A stretch of 28,861 nt of DNA from contig JBPOJC010000042.1 in assembly GCA_052034135.1 (NCBI GenBank), positions 1 to 28,861 on the forward strand, given 5' to 3'. Position numbers and translations under genes: made by a program. Shown piece after piece: positions 16,945-24,736 of the stretch (its first letter is position 1; each line of letters starts with the position of its first letter). The notes beneath the pieces were generated by a model. It did no database searches, was not told where the DNA came from, and worked only from the letters and a program-made list of their open reading frames with translations. Source of the DNA: JAGPKI01 sp052034135 (lineage in GTDB: Bacteria; Caldisericota; Caldisericia; UBA6126; JAGPKI01).

Positions 16945-17721
16945 ATGAAGATTGATTTTTTAGTTTTAGCTGGGGGCGGTAACCCAGAGTGGTCTAAAGA
17001 AGAGTTTGGCGCTGAGCACAAAAACCTCATAGATATATGTGGTAAACCATCAATATCTTATGTTTTAGACGCTATTAAGAATTCCAAGAATGAGGGTAGT
17101 ATAATCCTTGTTGGGACCTCCATTCTTAAAAAAGCAGGTTTTTCGGATTACGCAGATAAGTTTATTGAGGTAGAACCTACTCAATCATTAGCTGAAAATG
17201 TTAGAATTGGTGAAAAGGCAGCAACAGGTGATTTTATTGTTATAATGGGCGGAGATATACCAGGAATAACACCTGAGACTATAAATGCAATAGTTGACAA
17301 TATCAATAATTATTCAAATTACGAATTTATAGTATTTGTCGTTACAAAAGATGAAATAGAGAGGAAGTTCCCAGGCTCAAAGAGAACTTATGGGAGAATC
17401 AAAGAAGGTCTATCTAAGGTAGGCAATCTTTTAGCCATAAGGAGAGATTCATTTTCAAAACTTGACCCTCTTATTGATAAATACACTGCCGGTAGAAAAA
17501 GTTTAATCAGTCTTGCATTTAGTTTTGGTATATTTAATATTATAAAGTTACTCATTACAGGCTCTACTTCAATTCCTGACCTTGAGAAGATTTTCTTAAA
17601 AACTACAGGTTTAAATGCAAAAGGTATTGTATTCCCTTACGGGGAGATTGGTGTAGATATAGATAAACCATCCGATGTATATGATATAAGAAATTACTAT
17701 TCAAGGAGATTAAATCAATGA
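16945..17721 (+). CDS. MobA-like nucleotidyltransferase family protein, 258 aa
   Basis: The N-terminus MKIDFLVLAGGG with HKNLIDICGKPSISYVLDAI (about 25-44) is the NTP-transferase signature, in which the Gly loop and lysine bind the nucleotide triphosphate. The metal-binding aspartate is D104 in IMGGDIPG. The family includes MobA, CofC and sugar-1-phosphate nucleotidyltransferases; the substrate here is not evident. The gene opens a five-gene operon and its TGA overlaps the ATG of uppP (ATGA). That could tie it to envelope precursor metabolism, although this is inference from position. Confidence 0.75.
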   Translation: MKIDFLVLAGGGNPEWSKEEFGAEHKNLIDICGKPSISYVLDAIKNSKNEGSIILVGTSILKKAGFSDYADKFIEVEPTQSLAENVRIGEKAATGDFIVIMGGDIPGITPETINAIVDNINNYSNYEFIVFVVTKDEIERKFPGSKRTYGRIKEGLSKVGNLLAIRRDSFSKLDPLIDKYTAGRKSLISLAFSFGIFNIIKLLITGSTSIPDLEKIFLKTTGLNAKGIVFPYGEIGVDIDKPSDVYDIRNYYSRRLNQ

Positions 17722-18500
17722 ACTTATTCCAGGCTTTAATTCTTGGTGCAGTGCAGGGGCTTACCGAATTCCTTCCTGTAAGCAGTTCAGGACATCTGGC
17801 ACTTATTCAAATATTAATGAACCTAAAGAATGTTCCACTTTCATTTGATATTTTGCTTCACATAGGCACACTATTTGCAGTTTTAATTTTTTTAAGAAAA
17901 GAGCTATTGTCCATAATAAAAGGCTTTTTTACTCTTAAGAAAGATGCTCTCAAGCTTGTGTTAAAAATAATTATAGCTTTAGTACCAGCTGCTATAGTTG
18001 GTTATTTATTCAATGATAAAATAGAAGCCTTATTCTCTCAACCAAAAGCTTTAGGTTTTGCCTATTTTGGAACAGCTTTAATTCTATTTTTAACGGTATT
18101 CCTAAAAAGTGAAAAAAAGAACATAAATACAATAACATATTTAGATGCTCTTATAATTGGCATTTTTCAGTCTTTTGCACTAGTTCCGGGGTTTTCTCGG
18201 TCTGGGTTTACTCTTTTCTCGGCATTACTTGTAGGGATGAATAAAGAAGATGCACTTAATTTTTCCTTTATACTCTCAATTCCTGCAATAATTGGTGCAT
18301 TTTTATTTGAGCTTTTATCAGCAAAGCCTGCAGGTTCTCTATATATTTCGCCCGGAATAAGCTTATCTGGGTTTTTCATTTCTTTAATTACTGGTCTTAT
18401 TGCTATATATTTGCTTCGTGCTGCTCTTAAAAACTCTAAGCTTTATCTTTTTGGTTTATACTGTCTAATTTTAGGAATAATTATATTGATGATATTTTAA
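17718..18500 (+). CDS. uppP: Undecaprenyl-diphosphatase, 260 aa
   Basis: This integral membrane enzyme dephosphorylates undecaprenyl diphosphate to recycle the lipid carrier for peptidoglycan and other cell-wall polymers; it is also known as BacA. Motif 1, QGLTEFLPVSSSGHL, lies at about residues 13-27 and includes E17. Motif 2, PGFSRSGFT, lies at 157-165; most homologs have PGTSRSG, so the phenylalanine is a mild variant. The 260-residue length and the multiple hydrophobic helices are normal. It overlaps the upstream gene by four bases, and mcsA follows 28 bases later. Confidence 0.93.
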   Translation: MNLFQALILGAVQGLTEFLPVSSSGHLALIQILMNLKNVPLSFDILLHIGTLFAVLIFLRKELLSIIKGFFTLKKDALKLVLKIIIALVPAAIVGYLFNDKIEALFSQPKALGFAYFGTALILFLTVFLKSEKKNINTITYLDALIIGIFQSFALVPGFSRSGFTLFSALLVGMNKEDALNFSFILSIPAIIGAFLFELLSAKPAGSLYISPGISLSGFFISLITGLIAIYLLRAALKNSKLYLFGLYCLILGIIILMIF

Positions 18501-18528
18501 GTTTGGAGGTAATAAGTTTTAAAATAAA

Positions 18529-19077
18529 ATGCTTTGTCAGATGTGTAGAAAAAAAAGAAGTAAAGGACATATTGTCCAGATAGCTTTTGGGAGAAAGTAT
18601 ATTGACCTTTATGTCTGCGAAGATTGCGCTAAGGCACTTCTTGAAAACGCTGGAATTAATATAGATGATGCAGAATCTTTTTCATTCGGTGACTTTTTAA
18701 AATTCTTCTTTTCAACAATGGAACTTGATTCAGGCGAGAAACAAACGTGTCCCGTTTGCGGAAGCAGTTTTTCTGATTTTCAAAGAAAAAGTCTTTTAGG
18801 GTGCAGCAACTGTTATGATATCTTCAAATCCAAACTTGAGCCTATAATAATAAACTATCAGGGATCTAATAAACATATTGGAAAAGGCTCGCAGTATAAG
18901 GAAGGAACTCCTATTTTAAAAGTAAATAAGTCTAATGAAGTGTCTCAACCAGAACTTGAAACTTTAAAACGGGATCTTAAAAAGGCTATTAATGAAGAAA
19001 GATACGAAGATGCTGCAACCATAAGAGATAAGATTAAATTACTCGAACAAGATAATAAAGATGGCAGAAATAGTTGA
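18529..19077 (+). CDS. mcsA: McsA-like zinc-binding activator of the protein-arginine kinase, 182 aa
   Basis: Four CxxC pairs form two zinc-binding modules: C3/C6 with C30/C33, and C74/C77 with C92/C95. A C-terminal UVR motif (about 144-175, LKRDLKKAINEERYEDAATIRDKIK) follows. This layout is that of McsA, which activates the arginine kinase McsB in protein quality control. The gene for McsB overlaps its end by 17 bases. The start ATG at 18529 is fixed by an in-frame TAA just upstream, yet the best Shine-Dalgarno (GGAGGT at 18505-18510) lies about 18 bases away, an unusually long gap. Confidence 0.9.
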   Translation: MLCQMCRKKRSKGHIVQIAFGRKYIDLYVCEDCAKALLENAGINIDDAESFSFGDFLKFFFSTMELDSGEKQTCPVCGSSFSDFQRKSLLGCSNCYDIFKSKLEPIIINYQGSNKHIGKGSQYKEGTPILKVNKSNEVSQPELETLKRDLKKAINEERYEDAATIRDKIKLLEQDNKDGRNS

Positions 19078-20113
19078 ATCATTCCTGATTAAGGCTCCAT
19101 CCTGGATTATTAGTTCAAATGGAGTGGCTCTTAGCAGTAGAATAAGATTGGTTAGAAATTTAAGCGAGTTTCCTTTTGCTACATCAGCTAATTTGGTTCA
19201 GAAAAAATCAGTTAGAGAGAAGGTATTTTCAACTTTAGAGAGTTATTTTAAAAGTGCAAGTATAGATGTGTGCTTTATTGATGCAGAAACTCTAACAGAA
19301 AGGGACATTAATATCCTTTTAGGCTTACATTTAATAAATTATTCTTTTAGTAAGGATTTAAAAGGGAAAGGGTTATGTTTAAGTAAAGATGGTAATACTT
19401 CCATACTTGTAAACGAGGTTGACCACATAAAAATACATGTTTACTCTGAGAATTTAGCTTTTGAAAAAATCTACTCTAAAGCAAACTCAATTGATGATCA
19501 TTTAATTCAAAACCTAAATATTTCATTCTCAGAAGAGCTTGGCTTTCTAACTGCCTGTCCAACGAATATTGGTACAGCCCTGAGAGCTTCATCAATTCTT
19601 CATATTCCCTCTGTTGTCGCAACAGGAGAGATTAACGACATTGCAAAATTCTTGGGAAGAAAGGATATTGTAATAAGAGGTTTATTTGGCAATGAAGAGG
19701 GCTTAGGAGATATTTTTCAACTGAGCAACACAGAGACACTCGGTAAAACTGAAGAAGAAATAATTGGAGAAGTGTTTAATGTATCAGAACAATTAATTAA
19801 GAGAGAAAAAGAATTGAGAAAAAAATTAATTTCATCCTCTCCAGATGAAATACAAGATAGAGTCAATAAATCAAAAGGGATTATAAGTTACGCAAAATTT
19901 ATGTCTCTGCGCGAAGCTTTCGAAATAATCTCATTATTTAGGATGGCAAAACTTGCAGGATTACTCCCAGAAATTGAATTAGAGAAAATAAACAATGCGC
20001 TCTTAAAGATTAGCCCTGAAATGATAAGAGCCATTGATCCGAATATAAAAACTACTCAAGAGGAAAACAAATTAAGGGCTGAAATATTAAAACAAATCCT
20101 AAATGAAAAGTAA
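19061..20113 (+). CDS. mcsB: McsB protein-arginine kinase, 350 aa
   Basis: This enzyme phosphorylates arginines on misfolded proteins, marking them for the Clp protease in Firmicutes. Conserved segments are SSRIRLVRN (25-33), NEVDHI (118-123), TACPTNIGTALRAS (164-177, with the active-site-type C166) and RGLFGNEEGLG (206-216). The last carries the acidic residues expected of the kinase. Length is normal. At the C-terminus the allosteric phosphoarginine-binding motif RDxxRA appears as E-N-K-L-R-A (335-340), so its first two residues are lost. The gene overlaps mcsA by 17 bases and radA by 11. Neither clpC nor ctsR is present next to it, unlike in Bacillus. Confidence 0.93.
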   Translation: MAEIVESFLIKAPSWIISSNGVALSSRIRLVRNLSEFPFATSANLVQKKSVREKVFSTLESYFKSASIDVCFIDAETLTERDINILLGLHLINYSFSKDLKGKGLCLSKDGNTSILVNEVDHIKIHVYSENLAFEKIYSKANSIDDHLIQNLNISFSEELGFLTACPTNIGTALRASSILHIPSVVATGEINDIAKFLGRKDIVIRGLFGNEEGLGDIFQLSNTETLGKTEEEIIGEVFNVSEQLIKREKELRKKLISSSPDEIQDRVNKSKGIISYAKFMSLREAFEIISLFRMAKLAGLLPEIELEKINNALLKISPEMIRAIDPNIKTTQEENKLRAEILKQILNEK

Positions 20114-21449
20114 AGAATTTTACGTCTGTAGCAATTGTGGTTATATTTCACCAAAAGAACTTGGTAAATGTCCGCAATGTGGGGAATGGAGTACTTTTGT
20201 AAAAAAAGTCGAGCTTAAATCCGCTAATAAAAGAAAATTTGATCAAGACTTAGATGTATATACTATCAATAAGCTAAGCAGTATTGAAAAAGAAAGAATT
20301 AAGTTAGATATAGAAGAATTTGATAGGATCCTCGGAGGGGGAATTGTGCATGGCTCAGTGATTCTTCTTGGCGGGGAGCCGGGAATAGGTAAATCCACTC
20401 TGTTACTTCAGGTGGCGTTTGCTCTTTGTAAAAAGGGATATAAAGTTTTTTATGCTTCAGGAGAAGAATCCCCCTCTCAGATAAGCGTTAGAGCTAAAAG
20501 ACTGGGAGTAAATTCAGATAACCTTTTAATCACGTTTGAAACTGAGCTTGAAACAATAAACGAGCTTGTATCAAGGGAATCCCCTGATTTTCTCATAATT
20601 GATTCAATTCAAACTGTTTATTCATCACAAATTCCTGGGAGCGCTGGAAGTATTACTCAAGTTAGAGAGTCAACTAACTTTTTAGTAAATCTCTCAAAGA
20701 GGAGAGATCTTACAACCTTTATTGTGGGACATGTTACCAAGGGTGGTGAAATTGCTGGTCCAAAATTTTTAGAACACCTTGTGGATGTAGTACTTTATCT
20801 TGAGGGTGATAAGCTCGGTATCGTAAGACTCTTAAGAGGAGAAAAAAACAGATACGGAGAAACAAACGATGTAGGTGTATTCTCGATGTGCAATGAAGGG
20901 CTAAAGGAAGTCGTTGACCCCACTGAATTATTCATTTATGAAAAGGAACTCTCAGTACCTGGAACTATTATTTTCCCTTCTCTTCAAGGAATGAGACCTC
21001 TATTCCTTGAAGTTCAGGCTTTATGTACGCAATCATTTATCCCTGTCCCGAGGAGAAATGTTACAGGTTTTGATTTTGGTAGGACTATTATGCTCGCAGC
21101 AGTCTTGGAGAAGAGAGGTGGAATAAGACTCAGTAATATGGATATATTCGTCAATCTAACAGGAGGAATTAAAATAACTGAACCAGCTGCCGATCTTGCT
21201 GTGGCTCTTGCTATTGCCTCTTCATTAAAAGATAAGCCTTTACTCTCAGGTACAGTCGCTTTTGGAGAAGTTGGACTTAGCGGGGAAATACGCCCTGTCC
21301 AAAATGGCCAGAAAAGACTAAAAGAAGCAATAAAGAGAGGTTTTAAAAGAATAATAGTTGATAAAACCTCCTTAGGCAAGGACCTCTTAGGTAATGACTC
21401 TATAATACCTGTAGAAAATATTAAAGAGGCGATCGAGGTAATATATTAA
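20103..21449 (+). CDS. radA: DNA repair protein RadA, 448 aa
   Basis: RadA is a RecA-related ATPase that drives branch migration during recombinational repair. The N-terminal zinc finger has C9, C12, C23 and C26. The Walker A motif is GEPGIGKST (91-99). The RadA-specific KNRYG motif lies at 248-252, and the C-terminal third is the Lon-protease-like domain. Length is typical. The start overlaps the end of mcsB, so the two are probably translationally coupled. Linkage of radA to the mcs genes is known from Bacillus. The stop overlaps that of queA on the other strand. Confidence 0.96.
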   Translation: MKSKEFYVCSNCGYISPKELGKCPQCGEWSTFVKKVELKSANKRKFDQDLDVYTINKLSSIEKERIKLDIEEFDRILGGGIVHGSVILLGGEPGIGKSTLLLQVAFALCKKGYKVFYASGEESPSQISVRAKRLGVNSDNLLITFETELETINELVSRESPDFLIIDSIQTVYSSQIPGSAGSITQVRESTNFLVNLSKRRDLTTFIVGHVTKGGEIAGPKFLEHLVDVVLYLEGDKLGIVRLLRGEKNRYGETNDVGVFSMCNEGLKEVVDPTELFIYEKELSVPGTIIFPSLQGMRPLFLEVQALCTQSFIPVPRRNVTGFDFGRTIMLAAVLEKRGGIRLSNMDIFVNLTGGIKITEPAADLAVALAIASSLKDKPLLSGTVAFGEVGLSGEIRPVQNGQKRLKEAIKRGFKRIIVDKTSLGKDLLGNDSIIPVENIKEAIEVIY

Positions 21450-22480
21450 TAAATAAGCATTGCATCGCCAAAGCTATAAAAGCGATATTTCATCTTTATA
21501 GCAATTTCATAAGCCTCTAAAATCTTTTCCCTCGAGTAAAAAGCAGAAACAAGCATGATTAAAGTTGAAGATGGTAGGTGAAAATTTGTTATCAAGGCAT
21601 CAACCGCCTTAAACTCATATGGGGGCTTAATAAATAAGTCAGTCCACTTTTCATTGGGTGCGATAAACCCATTTTCCACAGAACTATCCAAGGCTTTGCA
21701 GACAGTAGTTCCTACAACAACACATCTTCCCTTTTTGGAATTCCTTACTTCATTTATCGTATCTGCAGTCTCTTTACTGATTATAAAGTATTCCTCATCC
21801 ATTTTATGCTCATCAATATTAGATATTTTTACAGGTTTAAATGTTCCTATGCCGATATGAAGGGTAATATAAACAACCTTTGTCCCCTTTTCTTTTATAC
21901 TTACGAGGAGATCGTCTGTGAAATGCAATCCTGCCGTAGGAGCTGCCACTGAACCATTATGTCTTGCATAAACTGTCTGATAATACTCTTTAAATTTATC
22001 CGGATCAGTCTTAATGTAGGGCGGGAGAGGAGTTTTACCTATTTTATTAAGAATGTCGATAAAGCTATAATTTTTGTCCCAGTCAAATTCAATAATACGC
22101 TCACCATCACTTTTAACATCAACTACTCTTGCCTCAAGCTCGTTTGATGGATGAATTAATTTTGATCCAACATTTATACCTCTACCTGGCTTTACCATAG
22201 CAGTCCAGCAATTTTCCGATAGCATTCTTGTAAGAAGAAGTTCTACTCTTCCTCCAGTTTGAGCTTTCTTCATAAAAATCCTTGCAGGAAAAACTTTCGT
22301 GTCATTAAGGACAAGAACATCATTTTCTGTTAAATAGTCAACAATATCCTTAAATTTTCTGTGCTGAATATCTCCACTCTCTCTATTTATGACCATTAAT
22401 CTTGCTTCATCTCTTTTTAATGAGGGCTCCTGTGCAATTAATTCTTTTGGTAAATTGTAGTAGAAGTCTTCTTTTTTCAT
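21446..22480 (-). CDS. queA: S-adenosylmethionine:tRNA ribosyltransferase-isomerase (QueA), 344 aa
   Basis: QueA transfers and rearranges the ribosyl group of S-adenosylmethionine onto preQ1 in tRNA, making epoxyqueuosine at the wobble position of GUN anticodons. The tRNA-Asn(GTT) at 24121 is a potential substrate type. Characteristic segments are FYYNLPKELIAQEPSLKRDEARLMV at the N-terminus (allowing for family variation), GKTPLPPYI, HNGSVAAPTAGLHF, VGTTVCKALDSS and ALITNFHLPSSTLIMLVSAF. Length is normal. The start overlaps the rarA stop by four bases, indicating coupled translation, and the 3' end converges on radA with a four-base overlap. Confidence 0.96.
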   Translation of the reverse strand: MKKEDFYYNLPKELIAQEPSLKRDEARLMVINRESGDIQHRKFKDIVDYLTENDVLVLNDTKVFPARIFMKKAQTGGRVELLLTRMLSENCWTAMVKPGRGINVGSKLIHPSNELEARVVDVKSDGERIIEFDWDKNYSFIDILNKIGKTPLPPYIKTDPDKFKEYYQTVYARHNGSVAAPTAGLHFTDDLLVSIKEKGTKVVYITLHIGIGTFKPVKISNIDEHKMDEEYFIISKETADTINEVRNSKKGRCVVVGTTVCKALDSSVENGFIAPNEKWTDLFIKPPYEFKAVDALITNFHLPSSTLIMLVSAFYSREKILEAYEIAIKMKYRFYSFGDAMLIY

Positions 22481-23793
22481 TTCTTTCTAAGTATCTCCCT
22501 GATCTCCTCTAATCTCTTTTTAAGTTCTTTTTCTTTGCCAGCATCTTTAGGATTGTAGAAAATTCTATCTTTTAATTTCAGAGGCAAATAATTCTCACTG
22601 ATAATTCCACCCTCAACATTATGAGGGTAAACATAGCCCTTACCATACCCCAAATCTTTCATTAGCCTCGTGGGGGCATTCCGTATAAATAAAGGTACCT
22701 CTTCATAAGGATTTGCTTCAATTTCTTCTCTTACCTTTAGTATTGCCTCATAAGAAGAATTGCTTTTCGGTGCCAATGCAAGATAAATTGTAAGTTCTGC
22801 AAGGATACAATCGCATTCTGGCATACCTATGACACTGCAGGCATAAAAGGTTGAAGTTGCGAGAGTTAAGGCAAACGGGTCAGCAAGGCCAACATCCTCT
22901 GAGGCAAACCTTAAAAGCCTTCTTGCAACAAAAAGTGGGTCCTCTCCAGCATCCAATATTCGCACAAGATAATAAAGAGCGGCATCCACATCAGAGCCAC
23001 GTAGACTCTTATGAAGAGCAGATATAAGGTCATAATGCATATCTCCTAATTTATCATAGCGAGGAATCTTTTTCTGAAGGACATTTTTCATTGTAGCTTC
23101 ATCTATTGTTTTCTCTGCATTTGGTAAAGAATTAGATGCCATTTCTAATGCATTTAAAGCCACTCTTGCATCCCCTGAAGCATAAGATATAAGCATCGAA
23201 AGAGCCTCATCTGAAATTGAAAGTTTTAGTTTCCCGAGTCCTTTCTCTTCGTCTGTTAATGCTTTATTTATGATTTCTTTTATGTGCTCATCTTTGAGAG
23301 GGGCTAAAGTCAATACTTTGATTCTGGAAAGAAGTGCACTATTAAGTTCAAAAGAAGGGTTTTCGGTTGTTGCACCAATTAAAATAATATTTCCTTTTTC
23401 AATGTAGGGGAGGAATGCATCCTGCTGGAGCTTATTAAACCTGTGAATTTCATCGATAAATAGGATTGCCTTCTTTTTGCTTTTCTCAATTTCTTTAAGT
23501 AATTTTTTGATTTCCTGTATACCAGATGTGACAGCACTGAATTTTAAGAATAAATAATTTGTATGCTTTGCTATTAAATAGGCAATGGTAGTTTTACCAC
23601 TTCCTGGTGGTCCCCAGAAAACAATTGATGGGACATCTCTTCTTTCTAAATAAGTTCTCAATATTTTACCCTTCCCAAGAATATGCTCCTGGCCAAGCAC
23701 TTCATCAATGCTTTCAGGTCGCATCCTATCTGCCAGAGGGGCTATAAGTTCTTCATTTGAAGGACTAAAATCATTAAAAAGTGAATCTTCCAA
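22477..23793 (-). CDS. rarA: Replication-associated recombination protein A (RarA/MgsA), 438 aa
   Basis: This AAA+ ATPase acts at stalled replication forks and is related to the clamp-loader and RuvB. Walker A is GPPGSGKTT (61-69), Walker B LFIDEI (111-116) followed by HRFN, and sensor 1 lies at IGATTENPSFEL (about 139-150). The C-terminal MgsA domain contains the conserved GSDVDAALYYLVRILDAGED segment and NAPTRLMKDLGYGKGYVYPH. The start is a TTG at 23793, eight bases after GAGGAGAAG. The gene lies between a small membrane protein and queA on the minus strand. Confidence 0.95.
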   Translation of the reverse strand: MEDSLFNDFSPSNEELIAPLADRMRPESIDEVLGQEHILGKGKILRTYLERRDVPSIVFWGPPGSGKTTIAYLIAKHTNYLFLKFSAVTSGIQEIKKLLKEIEKSKKKAILFIDEIHRFNKLQQDAFLPYIEKGNIILIGATTENPSFELNSALLSRIKVLTLAPLKDEHIKEIINKALTDEEKGLGKLKLSISDEALSMLISYASGDARVALNALEMASNSLPNAEKTIDEATMKNVLQKKIPRYDKLGDMHYDLISALHKSLRGSDVDAALYYLVRILDAGEDPLFVARRLLRFASEDVGLADPFALTLATSTFYACSVIGMPECDCILAELTIYLALAPKSNSSYEAILKVREEIEANPYEEVPLFIRNAPTRLMKDLGYGKGYVYPHNVEGGIISENYLPLKLKDRIFYNPKDAGKEKELKKRLEEIREILRKK

Positions 23794-23808
23794 GAATTAC
23801 TTCTCCTC

Positions 23809-24003
23809 TCAACTTTGAATCCTACGGAAAGAACGCTCTTCCTCTCTCTTTTCTTTTCTTTCAAGGCAATTTGAGATGTTTTTTATTTCTTTCTCTATAT
23901 TGACTATGGCTTTTAGAGCTTTTATAAGCCAGTAAAGTATGAATATACAAATGATTCCCAAAATTATGTAACCCGCAATAGCGAGATAATAAGTTATGTT
24001 CAT
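23809..24003 (-). CDS. Small membrane protein with a C-terminal charged helix, 64 aa
   Basis: One strong transmembrane helix (about residues 5-30, YLAIAGYIILGIICIFILYWLI) is followed by a charged, probably helical tail with a lysine/glutamate run. The ATG follows AAGGAAATAAGG, a good Shine-Dalgarno. The gene sits 15 bases ahead of rarA on the same strand, so it looks like the first gene of the rarA-queA transcript. I recognise no family. The placement and ribosome site argue that it is real. Confidence 0.6.
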   Translation of the reverse strand: MNITYYLAIAGYIILGIICIFILYWLIKALKAIVNIEKEIKNISNCLERKEKREEERSFRRIQS

Positions 24004-24040
24004 CCTTATTTCCTTTCTAAAAATCTTTATTTGTTAATAT

Positions 24041-24067
24041 ATTATATTTTAACATTAATATTGACAA
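24041..24067 (-). promoter_or_regulatory. Candidate promoter for the small membrane protein-rarA-queA operon
   Basis: On the minus strand, TTGTCA (24067-24062) and TATAAT (24046-24041) are separated by 15 bp. That is two bases short of ideal. The -35 box overlaps the -35 of the opposing tRNA promoter. Confidence 0.35.
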
Positions 24068-24089
24068 TTTATGAATATTATATTATATG
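24061..24089 (+). promoter_or_regulatory. Candidate promoter for tRNA-Asn
   Basis: TTGACA at 24061-24066 is followed after 17 bp by TATATG at 24084-24089. Transcription would begin about 25 bases before the tRNA. A perfect TATAAT at 24111-24116 lies too close to the mature 5' end to serve the tRNA. Confidence 0.4.
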
Positions 24090-24120
24090 TTAATACAAAT
24101 TTTAGGGAATTATAATACAT

Positions 24121-24196
24121 TCCCCGGTAGCTCAATCGGCAGAGCGGCTGGCTGTTAACCAGTAGGTTGGGGGTTCAAGTCCCTCCCGGGGAGCCA
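24121..24196 (+). tRNA. tRNA-Asn (anticodon GTT), CCA encoded
   Basis: The acceptor stem TCCCCGG pairs with CCGGGGA (24186-24192). The discriminator is G at 24193 and an encoded CCA ends at 24196. The D arm is GCTC...GAGC. The anticodon stem GCTGG/CCAGT holds the loop CTGTTAA, with anticodon GTT at 24154-24156. The T arm contains GGTTCAAGTCC. All four arms fold normally. The gene marks the border between housekeeping genes and the restriction/TIR island, and tRNA genes are common integration sites. Confidence 0.95.
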
Positions 24197-24736
24197 GGAA
24201 TTAGTCTTAAAGTAAGCATGAAAGGTATGAGTTTATCCTTTTGCAGATTTGTTAAAATAAAATTTTGGAAGCCAAAAAAAAGAAAAAACAGAGTAGTATA
24301 TTGTGCCTTTAGCAAGACACACATCGTAATTAAATTTTGAACGATTTTTAAAATATTTTAACTTATGATTGATTTTTTAGTATGTATAATGGCAAATTTC
24401 TTAGAGTTCATTAATAGAATTGTTCTATAAAGCATGAGTCGAAAACTTGAATTTATAATTTAACACATATAATTTTAATTAAATGTCTTTTAATATGTAT
24501 TCACAAATTTATTTCATAATGCGAAAAGATGTATAAACTTAAAAAAACGTTTGATATCATTATGAATGAAAAGATATCCAATAAATCTGGCTTTACTTTC
24601 TCTATTATGAATAACTTTGGTAATAGTACGGCGAGGGCTCAAAGATTTTGTAAATTAGATTTTTTTAGGTATTTTAAAAATATTAAATTAAACAATAACA
24701 TAAAAACAAACATCTTGAAGAATCAGGGGCGATAAT
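24197..24736 (+). other. AT-rich spacer between tRNA-Asn and hsdM, no clear gene
   Basis: This 540-bp stretch is extremely AT-rich. I find no convincing RNA, repeat or promoter. A TATAAT at 24385-24390 lacks a spaced -35. An open frame of 68 codons (24529-24735) ends one base before the hsdM start. Its composition is dominated by Lys, Asn and Phe and its ribosome site is weak, so I treat it as doubtful. The only clear signal is the hsdM Shine-Dalgarno (AGGGGC, 24725-24730). Such gene-poor AT-rich DNA beside a tRNA is common at island borders. Confidence 0.5.

Noticed and set aside
21014..21379. 121-codon minus-strand open frame inside radA
   Set aside because: It lies wholly within the conserved RadA coding region and shows no independent domain or ribosome site.
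24111..24116. Perfect TATAAT just before the tRNA
   Set aside because: It lies only four bases before the mature tRNA, so transcription would start inside the gene.
24529..24735. 68-codon open frame ending one base before hsdM
   Set aside because: The composition follows the AT-rich background (Lys, Asn, Phe), the ribosome site is weak and no domain is seen. It is kept only as a remark in the spacer entry.
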